Part shown: piece after piece, positions 1 through 5,732 of the stretch
Layout of the letters: each line of letters starts with the position of its first letter
Numbering within the stretch: the first letter of the stretch is position 1
NCBI GenBank assembly: GCA_003142435.1
Contig: PLMI01000026.1
Location: 1-8,995, forward strand
Origin: Coxiellaceae bacterium
Lineage (GTDB): Bacteria; Pseudomonadota; Gammaproteobacteria; UBA9339
Direction of reading: 5' to 3'
Length of the DNA stretch: 8,995 nucleotides
The notes under the pieces: model-generated
What the model saw: only the letters and a program-made list of their open reading frames with translations
Database searches by the model: none
Told to the model about the DNA's origin: nothing
Translations under genes and position numbers: made by a program

Positions 1-15
1 GATTTCGCTTACGCT

Positions 16-44
16 ACATCGCATGTAAAAGTCGAACATCGCAT
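16..44. repeat. Short direct repeat upstream of pheT
   Basis: The 9-mer ACATCGCAT occurs at 16-24 and again at 36-44, a 20-base period, in a non-coding stretch with slightly higher GC than the AT-rich bases that follow. It may be the edge of a dispersed repeat that continues outside the window. No gene end, including the expected pheS 3' end, can be read in any frame here. Low confidence in any biological role. Confidence 0.35.
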
Positions 45-96
45 TAATTTAAATAAATTTCTTGATATAAATTTCCTAGCTTGTTCTCTAACTTAT

Positions 97-125
97 TGTT
101 ATAATAGAAAATTATAATAGAAAAT
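97..125 (+). promoter_or_regulatory. Duplicated extended -10 promoter for pheT
   Basis: TATAAT occurs at 100-105 and 113-118 because the 13-mer TATAATAGAAAAT is perfectly duplicated in tandem (100-112, 113-125). The first copy is preceded by TG at 97-98, giving the extended -10 form TGnTATAAT, which can work without a good -35; no convincing -35 hexamer sits 16-18 bp upstream of either copy. Predicted starts are near 112 and 125, giving leaders of about 27 and 14 nt. This suggests that pheT is transcribed from its own promoter here, not only from an upstream pheS. Confidence 0.55.
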
Positions 126-143
126 ATGTCACCTACTTTATGA
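126..143 (+). promoter_or_regulatory. Tiny upstream ORF overlapping the pheT start
   Basis: ATG at 126 opens a five-codon ORF (MSPTL) whose TGA stop overlaps the pheT ATG in the arrangement ATGA (140-143). No Shine-Dalgarno-like purine run precedes pheT. If transcription starts near 125 (second -10 copy), this ORF would be leaderless, and ribosomes ending on it could restart on pheT. It could equally be chance, since an ORF this short carries little statistical weight. Confidence 0.25.
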
Positions 144-2545
144 AAATCAGTGAACTCTGGTTGCGGGAATGGGTTAAGCCAAATATCAGTACAGAACAAT
201 TAGCTGAACAATTGACAATGTTGGGATTTGAGGTTGATTCTGTCGAACCGGTTGCACCTAAATTCTCTTCTGTTTTTGTGGGTGAAGTGCTAGAAGTTTT
301 GCCGCATCCTAATGCTGATCGGCTACATGTTTGTAAAGTGAATATAGGACAAGGTGAAACGCTATCCATAGTTTGCGGAGCACAAAATGTACGCGCAGGT
401 ATGAAAGTTCCGACGGCAATAATTGGCGCGGTTTTACCAAATGATTTTACTATCAAAAAAGCTGCGTTAAGAGGAGTCGAATCGTTTGGCATGTTGTGTT
501 CTGCAGTGGAGCTTGGTTTGGCGGAAACTTCCTCAGGCCTTCTTGAGCTACCGGATGATGCACCAATTGGCACTGATATTCGTGAATATTTGCAACTGGA
601 TGATAATGTTTTTGATATAAATGTAACCGCTAATCGCGGCGATTGTTTGAGCGTGCTTGGCTTTGCAAGAGAAATTGCCGCAGTTAATGACATTCCATTT
701 AAAAAATTAACTGTTCCAGATCTTCATAGATCATCGCAAAAATTTTCTGTATCGGTAGCAAAAGATGCTCTTCCAAATTGTCCTCATTACGTTGGCTGTA
801 TTGTAAGCAATGTAAATAACACGGCAAAAACTCCTATTTGGCTTTCTGAAAGATTACGCCGCGTTGGACTTCGAAGCGTAAATCCAATAGTTGATGTTAC
901 CAATTACGTTATGTTGGAATTGGGCCAGCCTTTACATGCTTTTGATTTGGCAAAGTTAGATAGTGAAATAATCGTCCGTAAAGCAAAGGAGGGCGAAAAA
1001 ATTACATTGTTTGATGGCAATGAATTTAATTTAAATTCTGATTCTTTATTAATTGCAGACAAAAGCAAACCCTTAGCATTAGCTGGAATTATGGGTGGAG
1101 CTGATTCTGCGGTAGCAGAAACAACTTCAGCAATTTTTATAGAAAGTGCTTTTTTTACTCCTGAAAAGATTTTTGGCGTTGCTAGAAATTACGGTTTGCA
1201 AACAGATTCTTCATATCGCTTTGAAAGAGGAGTTGATCCAGAATTGCAGTTATTGGCGCTTAATTACTGCGTTTCTTTGTTACAAAAAATTGTTGGTGGT
1301 GACGCAGGAGAGATTACAAATATCACGAGTCAAGAAAATATTCCCCAAAGAAAAACCATAAAATTACGTCGCGATCGCGTCGAAAAGCTTTTAGGGGTGA
1401 AAATCCATGATAAAAAAATCATTAGTATAATCAATAACTTAGGTTTAAAAGCGCAAAATATTGCTGAAGGATGGGAAATTATACCGCCAAGTTATAGATT
1501 TGATCTTGAAATAGAGGAAGATCTGATCGAAGAGATTGCGCGAATTTATGGGTACAATTTAATTGAAATAGAGCCGGCTGCTACGAAAATAGCTGTTCCA
1601 AACAGAGATAATTTAGTAAGAAATATTCGCAAAAATGAGCTTATTAATGAATTAATGATGTTAGGTTACAGAGAGACGATGACTTATAGTTTTGTAGATC
1701 TTGCATTACAAAATCTTTTAGATCCTGCTAATACACCTTTATCTCTCACAAATCCAATTTCCTTAGAATTGGCTGTCATGCGAACTAGCCTTTGGTCAGG
1801 GCTTGTAAAAGCTTATTTGGCTAATCAAAGCCGCAAAAGGACGCGAGTTCGCCTGTTTGAGATTGGTTCGGTTTTCAAAAAAAATGACAAAGGTTTAAAA
1901 GAGGATCTGCATTTAGGTGGTATTGTTAGCGGTGATCTTTATCCGCTACAATGGGGAGAAGACCGTAAAAATGCAGGTTTTTACGATGTCAAAAACGATC
2001 TCTATGTTTTGCTGGAGAAACAGGGCTATAATAAAGAGAATATCTCTTTTAATAAAAGTGAAGAAATAGCTGTAATACACAACGCTCTGCATCCCAAAAG
2101 GTGTGCAGTTATTTACCTTGGAGGTTTGGAAATAGGGCTTATCGGTGAACTCCATCCGGCAATTAAGCAAAAGCTTGAAATTACAACAGATATCATATTG
2201 TTTGAAATTAATTTATTTTTTCTTAACAATGTAATAGAATTTGATTTTAAAGAAATTTCAAAGTTTCCATCTGTTGAGCGCGATCTATCCATAATCGTTA
2301 ATCAGAATATTTCTTGGCAAAAAATAAAAGATGCGGTTATTAACGTTGGCGGTAATTTATTGCATGAAGTTAATGTTTTTGACGTTTATCACGGAAAGGG
2401 AATCGATGTGGATAGTAAAAGCATTGCTTTACATTTGATTTTTCAGCATGATGCGCGAACGTTAGTGGAGCAAGAAATAGAAGCTTTAATGCAGGAAATC
2501 ATCGCTACTTTAGAGAGTAATTTTGGTGCAAAACTTAGGGGGTAA
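140..2545 (+). CDS. pheT: Phenylalanine-tRNA ligase beta subunit
   Basis: This is the large subunit of the (alpha-beta)2 cytoplasmic enzyme that charges tRNA-Phe with phenylalanine using ATP. The 801 residues match the usual bacterial length (about 795) and show the full domain order: N-terminal EMAP-like tRNA-binding OB fold (about 40-150, with the [11 protein letters not shown] signature), B3/B4 editing region (about 205-390), B5 domain (about 400-475), catalytic-like core (about 480-690), and C-terminal ferredoxin-fold anticodon-binding domain (about 708-800, starting FPSVERDLS). The ATG at 140 fits the family N-terminus ([12 protein letters not shown]). It lacks an obvious ribosome binding site. 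The sequence is intact. ihfA starts 7 bases after its stop, so the two are very likely cotranscribed. The unusual point is the missing pheS immediately upstream. Confidence 0.98.
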   Translation: MKISELWLREWVKPNISTEQLAEQLTMLGFEVDSVEPVAPKFSSVFVGEVLEVLPHPNADRLHVCKVNIGQGETLSIVCGAQNVRAGMKVPTAIIGAVLPNDFTIKKAALRGVESFGMLCSAVELGLAETSSGLLELPDDAPIGTDIREYLQLDDNVFDINVTANRGDCLSVLGFAREIAAVNDIPFKKLTVPDLHRSSQKFSVSVAKDALPNCPHYVGCIVSNVNNTAKTPIWLSERLRRVGLRSVNPIVDVTNYVMLELGQPLHAFDLAKLDSEIIVRKAKEGEKITLFDGNEFNLNSDSLLIADKSKPLALAGIMGGADSAVAETTSAIFIESAFFTPEKIFGVARNYGLQTDSSYRFERGVDPELQLLALNYCVSLLQKIVGGDAGEITNITSQENIPQRKTIKLRRDRVEKLLGVKIHDKKIISIINNLGLKAQNIAEGWEIIPPSYRFDLEIEEDLIEEIARIYGYNLIEIEPAATKIAVPNRDNLVRNIRKNELINELMMLGYRETMTYSFVDLALQNLLDPANTPLSLTNPISLELAVMRTSLWSGLVKAYLANQSRKRTRVRLFEIGSVFKKNDKGLKEDLHLGGIVSGDLYPLQWGEDRKNAGFYDVKNDLYVLLEKQGYNKENISFNKSEEIAVIHNALHPKRCAVIYLGGLEIGLIGELHPAIKQKLEITTDIILFEINLFFLNNVIEFDFKEISKFPSVERDLSIIVNQNISWQKIKDAVINVGGNLLHEVNVFDVYHGKGIDVDSKSIALHLIFQHDARTLVEQEIEALMQEIIATLESNFGAKLRG

Positions 2546-2552
2546 TACAAAT

Positions 2553-2873
2553 ATGCCAGCAATAACAAAAGCTGATTTATCGGAAAATCTTTTCGCTGTA
2601 TTGGGTTTAAATAAAACGGAAGCAAAAGAAATTGTCGAAGCGTTTTTTGAAGAAATTGCCATAGCCTTAGAACAAGGGTTTGAGGTTAAAGTTTCAAGCT
2701 TCGGTAATTTCAAATTACGTGATAAAAAACAAAGACCTGGTCGTAATCCGAGAACTGGGAAAGAAGTTCCTGTTAAACCAAGAAGAGTAGTAACTTTTCA
2801 TACGGGACAAAAGTTAAAAACAAGGATTGAAGCCTATGCAGGACCAGAAAATACAACAACCAAAGAGGATTAA
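2553..2873 (+). CDS. ihfA: Integration host factor alpha subunit
   Basis: This is one half of the IHF heterodimer, a nucleoid protein that bends DNA sharply at specific sites and assists recombination, replication and sigma-54 transcription. The 106 residues cover the whole HU/IHF fold: helical dimerisation body (about 4-45), beta saddle ([10 protein letters not shown], 49-58) and DNA-binding arm [11 protein letters not shown] (61-71). P66 corresponds to the proline that intercalates into DNA in E. coli IHF-alpha (P65 there). An in-frame upstream extension to 2523 exists, but ATG 2553 is preferred: it matches the family N-terminus and has AGGGGG at 2537-2542, 10 bases upstream. It follows pheT closely, as in other gammaproteobacteria, and its last 38 bases overlap the next gene. 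Confidence 0.97.
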   Translation: MPAITKADLSENLFAVLGLNKTEAKEIVEAFFEEIAIALEQGFEVKVSSFGNFKLRDKKQRPGRNPRTGKEVPVKPRRVVTFHTGQKLKTRIEAYAGPENTTTKED

Positions 2874-3270
2874 AAAAAATAAGTTAAGCGAATTGCCGCC
2901 AATTCCTGAAAAATTGTATTTTTCCATTGGTGAAGCAAGCCGTTTATGTGGCGTAAAACCATATGTTTTACGTTACTGGGAACAGGAATTTGCTCAAATT
3001 AATCCTTCGAAGCGGCGTTACAATAGGCGTTATTATCAGCGGGAAGATATTCTTTTATTGCGTAAGATACGTTTTCTGCTTTATGAAAAGGGTTTTACTA
3101 TTGAAGGCGCGAGAACACAGCTTGAAGCAACTGAAATGCCTGTTAAGTTGGGGTCTTCTGAAAAACCGGTTAACGAATTCAATCTTGACGATAATGATAA
3201 AGATGTAATAAGGAATATTCTAAAAGAACTGGAAGGAATTATCACTGATCTTGAAACCGAAGAAGCTTAG
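2836..3270 (+). CDS. MerR-family transcriptional regulator
   Basis: This 144-residue DNA-binding regulator belongs to the small MerR-type group always found between ihfA and tRNA-Pro in gammaproteobacteria. The winged-helix N-terminus is clear: [22 protein letters not shown] (about 28-49) is the helix-turn-helix, and [20 protein letters not shown] (about 59-78) is the wing and following helix. The C-terminus (about 118-144) is acidic and probably a dimerising coil; no cysteine metal-binding motif is visible. ATG 2836 is chosen over TTG 2827 because AAGGA (2822-2826) lies 9 bases upstream of the ATG but abuts the TTG. It overlaps ihfA by 38 bp in another frame, suggesting translational coupling. 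Effector and targets are not known from sequence. Confidence 0.93.
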   Translation: MQDQKIQQPKRIKKNKLSELPPIPEKLYFSIGEASRLCGVKPYVLRYWEQEFAQINPSKRRYNRRYYQREDILLLRKIRFLLYEKGFTIEGARTQLEATEMPVKLGSSEKPVNEFNLDDNDKDVIRNILKELEGIITDLETEEA

Positions 3271-3271
3271 T

Positions 3272-3348
3272 CGGGGCGTAGCGCAGACTGGTAGCGCACT
3301 TGCATGGGGCGCAAGTGGTCGTGGGTTCAAATCCCGCCGTCCCGACCA
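3272..3348 (+). tRNA. tRNA-Pro (anticodon GGG)
   Basis: This is a 77-nt cloverleaf with the CCA end encoded. The acceptor stem pairs CGGGGCG (3272-3278) with CGTCCCG (3338-3344), with one G-U; the D stem pairs GCGC/GCGC; the anticodon stem pairs CTTGC/GCAAG (3299-3303 with 3311-3315). The loop ATGGGGC places anticodon GGG at 3306-3308 with G37, as in tRNA-Pro. The T arm contains GGTTCAAATCC. It begins one base after the regulator stop codon and probably shares its transcript, being released by RNA processing. A run of seven T at 3362-3368 may help end transcription; no strong hairpin precedes it. Confidence 0.97.
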
Positions 3349-3375
3349 ACTAGTAAAATAATTTTTTTCCGGTTT

Positions 3376-3879
3376 TCACTTCCTCGGCTTATACATCATC
3401 TCAAGTTTAGTTTGCGCAAGAATGTGACCCTCAATCGCTTTGATAAGCTCATTAGCATAAAACCCTTTCGCCAAATTCAATTTCGTATCAAGCGCATAAA
3501 CGTAAAGCGTATAGGTATGAGTTTTATCTGGAGGCGCACAGCCAGCAAAGCCAATTGCATCTTCTTTGCTGATCTTTTTATTTCCCTGTAAAAAAGGAGA
3601 AATTCTGCTATTGACGCCTTGTAATAAATTCATTTCAGCGCTGGCGTTTTCCGGCAATTCATTTAATTTTGGATCAATATTTGCACACGCCCAATGAATC
3701 CACGGAAACCCGCAAACGGGAATTGCATCGTAATCTACGAATATAAGCGCCAGAGTTTTTGCGTCTTTTGGCAAATCACTCCAAGTCAGGTGAAATGATC
3801 TGTTTGGTTTTTGGTCATCACGGTAACCGAATTTGTCTTCTAAATACCCATTAATGACGTTTTTGGAATGTAATTTCAT
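3376..3879 (-). CDS. YbhB/YbcL family PEBP-like protein
   Basis: This 167-residue cytoplasmic protein is of the phosphatidylethanolamine-binding protein family (Raf kinase inhibitor-like; E. coli YbhB/YbcL). The two family signatures are present: the D-x-D block LIFVDYDAIP...PWIHW (about 46-63) and the GFAGCAPPDKTHTYTLYVYALD block (about 110-131) that together line the anion-binding pocket. The usual GP-C-PP motif reads GCAPP here. There is no signal peptide. ATG 3879 is preferred over the 17-codon upstream extension because GGAG (3887-3890 on this strand) lies 7 bases before it and the family N-terminus starts here. The biochemical role of bacterial members is poorly defined. The gene is convergent to the tRNA block and sits 31 bases from the IS end, so its upstream control region has been replaced by the insertion. 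Confidence 0.9.
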   Translation of the reverse strand: MKLHSKNVINGYLEDKFGYRDDQKPNRSFHLTWSDLPKDAKTLALIFVDYDAIPVCGFPWIHWACANIDPKLNELPENASAEMNLLQGVNSRISPFLQGNKKISKEDAIGFAGCAPPDKTHTYTLYVYALDTKLNLAKGFYANELIKAIEGHILAQTKLEMMYKPRK

Positions 3880-3900
3880 ACTTTGTCTCCTTTTTGATTT

Positions 3901-3910
3901 GGTAGCCGCA
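3901..3910. repeat. Left fragment of an interrupted palindromic repeat
   Basis: GGTAGCCGCA here is the outer 10 bases of the left arm of a palindrome whose remainder lies at 5386-5442 on the other side of the IS element. Joined, the arm GGTAGCCGCA + GGCTTTAGCCTGCGT (25 bases) pairs with 5418-5442 at 23 of 25 positions. This identifies the insertion point exactly. Confidence 0.7.
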
Positions 3911-3935
3911 TATATGGACTCCTCCGCCAAGTCAA
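3907..3935 (-). promoter_or_regulatory. Outward -35 in the IS right end, facing the PEBP gene
   Basis: On the minus strand TTGACT (3935-3930) lies inside the IS end and points outwards. In the present context the best -10 candidates are TATATG (3914-3909, spacer 15) or TATGCG (3912-3907, spacer 17), both weak. The hybrid could drive the PEBP gene whose ATG is at 3879. The same -35 becomes part of a far better promoter in the circular form of the element. Confidence 0.4.
3914..3926 (+). repeat. Subterminal inverted repeat, right end of IS
   Basis: ATGGACTCCTCCG, a perfect inverted copy of 5366-5378. Three bases (TAT, 3911-3913) separate it from the flank. It lies at the end downstream of the transposase. 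Confidence 0.85.
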
Positions 3936-3975
3936 GGACCTTTACAAATAATTAATTGACATAAAGCTACAAGGT

Positions 3976-4106
3976 ATCAGTCATATATCCGGCATCTGCT
4001 TAAGCAATATTTTTATTGCTTGTGCCCAAATGAATATCCGCACTTCGTTTCCTAATCAGGCTTTCGGTTTTTGTAAACCTCTGCGGCTACCAGGTTTTCA
4101 CGAAGT
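3976..4106 (-). ncRNA. Candidate bridge RNA of the IS1111-type element
   Basis: The roughly 300 bases between the transposase stop and the IS end hold no convincing gene but show ordered RNA structure. On the minus strand, 5' to 3': an outer stem (4106-4100 pairs with 4048-4042, 7 bp) encloses a loop containing GGUAGCCGCA (4091-4082), a 5-bp hairpin (4079-4075 with 4070-4066), and AAAGCCUG (4064-4057). The first segment is identical to the left flank of the insertion (3901-3910), and the second is complementary to the right flank (AGGCTTT, 5385-5391). This is the layout of a target-binding loop in IS110-family bridge RNAs. A second structure follows: a stem 4021-4014/4009-4002 extended by 4026-4023/3994-3991, flanked by UUCAUU (4034-4029) and AUAUAU (3988-3983), a possible donor-binding loop. 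IS1111-type elements are reported to carry the guide RNA at this end. Ends of the transcript are not determined. Confidence 0.7.
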
Positions 4107-4166
4107 TGGTCTTACCTTTTTTGTCATTTATTCGTTTTGTTCCTCGAACTCTTCGGACTTGCCATT

Positions 4167-4225
4167 CTTTTTTTTATTTAAAAATAAAAAACCTTTATTG
4201 CTCGATCTTAGCGATCGTACGAGCA
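4167..4225 (-). terminator. Possible transposase terminator / RNA 5' structure
   Basis: Just after the transposase stop (minus strand) comes an inverted repeat TGCTCG/CGAGCA (4225-4220 with 4204-4199), then an AT-only hairpin (TTTTTTATTT pairing with AAATAAAAAA, about 4191-4168). It could terminate transposase transcription in part, or form the 5' region of the guide RNA. It is not a classical GC-rich terminator directly followed by a T run. Confidence 0.35.
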
Positions 4226-4230
4226 CGCTC

Positions 4231-5283
4231 TTAATCAAGCGCCGTTGCGGGTGAGATCGCATGTTTGTGGTTTGGATCATATTCCACATTATAACGCGCA
4301 AGTGCCCATGCCATTCTCGCCATTTTATTTGCTAAGGCAACCGCTACAATATTTTTATGTTTGCGCGCTAATAAATCTTTTAATCGCATACTTCGTTTAT
4401 CGGTTTTATTTTTAACCCATAGCAGCACTGTTCGTGCTCCATGTATCAATAATGTTCTTATGTAAGTATCTCCACCTTTGCTAATACCCAATAAACGTTC
4501 TTTGCCACCACTGCTGTGTTGTTTTGGAACTAATCCTAAAAATGCCGCAAAATGCCTGCCATTTTTGAAATTTGATCCATTTCCTAACACTGTCGCTAAA
4601 ATCGTTGCTGTTAATTCGCCTATACCTGGTATCGTTTCTAAACGTTGGCAAGTTTCACTTTTTTTAAATAGTTCTGATATTTGTTTTTCACACGCTGTAA
4701 TTTGGTTATCTATATTTTCAAATTCCTCATATAACATTGCCAACCCCTGCAACAATAAGGCGCTCATGTCGTAAGGATTTTCTCCTAAAATTTCAGCTAT
4801 TTTTTGCCTAATTTTTGTAACACCTTTTGGAACTGCTATGCCATATTCTGCTATTAATCCTCTTGCCTGATTTGCTAAACCAGTTCGTTGTGCAACCAAT
4901 AATTGCCGTATTCGGTGTATACTTTGTACATCTTGTTGTTCTATAGTTTTTATATGACAAAATCTCATGTCTGGATCGCGCGCTGCAACTGCTATTGCTT
5001 CAGCATCATTTCGATCATTTTTATTTCTTTTTACATATGGTTTTACATATTTTGGGTTAATTAATTTTACCTTATGACCAAGTTTTTCAAATTCTCGACC
5101 CCAATAATTTGCTGAACCACATGCCTCCATATAAATATTACAAATCGGTAAATTTGCTACGAAATTAAGCAATTTTGCTCTGCTTATTGCTTTTTCGTAA
5201 ATTGCCTTACCATTTTTATCAGTACCATGTACCTGAAAAGTATTTTTTGCCAAATCTATTGCTAATGATGTAACATTATTCAT
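4231..5283 (-). CDS. IS110-family (IS1111-type) transposase
   Basis: This is the 350-residue RNA-guided recombinase of the element. The N-terminal RuvC-like DEDD domain shows D10 (SLAIDLAKNTF), E53 (YMEACGS), and D90/D93 (KNDRNDAEA); a central helical linker follows (about 120-210). The C-terminal Transposase_20 domain begins with a helix-hairpin-helix (LETIPGIGELTA, about 215-226) and carries the conserved block LVPKQHSSGGKERLLGISKGGD (about 251-272), whose serine pair S257/S258 contains the expected nucleophile. Family knowledge: the two domains from different subunits form a composite active site that exchanges strands between donor and target DNA. Strong AGGAGG (5294-5289) precedes ATG 5283. 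Length is normal, with no frameshift or stop, so it is predicted active. Confidence 0.96.
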   Translation of the reverse strand: MNNVTSLAIDLAKNTFQVHGTDKNGKAIYEKAISRAKLLNFVANLPICNIYMEACGSANYWGREFEKLGHKVKLINPKYVKPYVKRNKNDRNDAEAIAVAARDPDMRFCHIKTIEQQDVQSIHRIRQLLVAQRTGLANQARGLIAEYGIAVPKGVTKIRQKIAEILGENPYDMSALLLQGLAMLYEEFENIDNQITACEKQISELFKKSETCQRLETIPGIGELTATILATVLGNGSNFKNGRHFAAFLGLVPKQHSSGGKERLLGISKGGDTYIRTLLIHGARTVLLWVKNKTDKRSMRLKDLLARKHKNIVAVALANKMARMAWALARYNVEYDPNHKHAISPATALD

Positions 5284-5342
5284 GGATTCCTCCTATAATT
5301 TTTAAATTGATGAAATCTCAATTTTGGCACTTTAGATGCTGG

Positions 5343-5362
5343 TTTTCTACTTCAGTAGAAAA
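5343..5362 (-). promoter_or_regulatory. Hairpin in the transposase leader
   Basis: TTTTCTAC (5343-5350) and GTAGAAAA (5355-5362) form a perfect 8-bp stem with a four-base loop, between the left-end inverted repeat and the transposase start. A transcript starting at the circle-junction promoter would contain it about 30 bases from its 5' end. A role in damping read-in expression or as a protein binding site is possible but not shown. Confidence 0.5.
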
Positions 5363-5365
5363 GAA

Positions 5366-5378
5366 CGGAGGAGTCCAT
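5366..5378 (-). repeat. Subterminal inverted repeat, left end of IS
   Basis: Reads CGGAGGAGTCCAT on the plus strand, the exact reverse complement of 3914-3926. Seven bases (5379-5385, TTCATTA) separate it from the restored target sequence. Confidence 0.85.
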
Positions 5379-5385
5379 TTCATTA

Positions 5386-5442
5386 GGCTTTAGCCTGCGT
5401 TTTTAAATCGCAAATCTACGCAAGCTAAAGCTTGCGGCTACC
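5386..5442. repeat. Main part of the interrupted palindromic repeat
   Basis: GGCTTTAGCCTGCGT (5386-5400), a 17-base AT-rich loop (5401-5417), then a 25-base arm ending GCTTGCGGCTACC (to 5442). With 3901-3910 restored, the whole is a 67-bp near-perfect palindrome (two arm mismatches, both transitions). Such REP-like palindromes are usually dispersed in many copies and are known favoured targets of IS110-family elements; only this copy is in the window, so copy number is inferred. Confidence 0.65.
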
Positions 5443-5603
5443 GATTAGAAAATTATAAATTGATTTTATTGAACAAAAAACTCAAATATGAATTACCCAC
5501 AACAACCCGCTCTCGCCAAAGCTACGGCGGATTATTCGCTTTAAGGCAAAATAAAACATGTAATAAAAAGATGCAGTATAATCAAATAGTTACGAAAAAC
5601 AGC
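5443..5603. other. Non-coding stretch between the IS target repeat and the folD remnant
   Basis: No gene supported in either strand. It is AT-rich except for a compact GC-richer patch at about 5509-5532 that includes the small inverted repeat CGCC/GGCG (CGCCAAAGCTACGGCG, 5514-5529), which may be part of another dispersed repeat. Confidence 0.4.
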
Positions 5604-5705
5604 CTATTTTTTATTTAATTCATTGGCTGCAAACAAAGTATTCTCCATCAAAGAGATAACAGTCATGGGACCAACTACCTTAGGAACTGGAGTAATCCAT
5701 GAAAT
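5604..5705 (-). pseudogene. folD: C-terminal remnant of folD
   Basis: The minus strand reads ISWITPVPKVVGPMTVISLM followed by ENTLFAANELNKK and a TAG stop. This is the conserved C-terminal signature of FolD (methylenetetrahydrofolate dehydrogenase/cyclohydrolase), normally ITPVPGGVGPMTxAxLxENT, with the diglycine changed to KV. Only about 33 of some 285 codons remain, and nothing upstream resembles FolD, so it is a dead 3' fragment. It lies in the same frame as the membrane-protein gene, separated from it by that gene's TGA (5735-5733) and about nine non-FolD codons, so stop-codon readthrough would append it. An intact folD would be expected elsewhere in the genome. Confidence 0.75.
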
Positions 5706-5732
5706 GGGTTTGTTTATCGTGTATGAGTTATG

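Larger units (their letters stand above)
3911..5385 (-). mobile_element. Complete IS110-family element, IS1111 type
   Basis: This 1475-bp insertion sequence contains one transposase gene (minus strand). The 13-mer ATGGACTCCTCCG at 3914-3926 is repeated inverted at 5366-5378, so the repeats are subterminal, with 3 bp outside one and 7 bp outside the other. Subterminal repeats and a long noncoding right end after the transposase are known traits of the IS1111 subgroup, as distinct from IS110 proper. Boundaries were set by restoring the interrupted palindrome, which is symmetrical only if exactly these 1475 bases are removed. There is no ordinary target-site duplication, as expected for the family. 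The intact gene and matching ends suggest a recent and possibly active insertion. Confidence 0.88.

Noticed and set aside
16..44. CRISPR-like repeats
   Set aside because: Only two 9-base copies at 20-base period; no array, no further units and no cas genes.
133..693. Minus-strand 186-codon ORF inside pheT
   Set aside because: Low-complexity Ser/Thr-rich shadow of the strongly supported pheT frame.
3272..3348. tRNA-Pro as attachment site of an integrated island
   Set aside because: No integrase gene and no repeated copy of the tRNA 3' end was seen in the window; the change from housekeeping to accessory genes is explained by the IS and the unrelated minus-strand genes.
3304..3591. Plus-strand ORF starting inside the tRNA
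   Set aside because: It starts within tRNA-Pro and runs antisense to the PEBP gene.
4030..4254. Plus-strand 74-codon ORF in the IS right end
   Set aside because: It covers the structured RNA region and the transposase 3' end, and its sequence is better explained by the guide RNA; no protein family is suggested.
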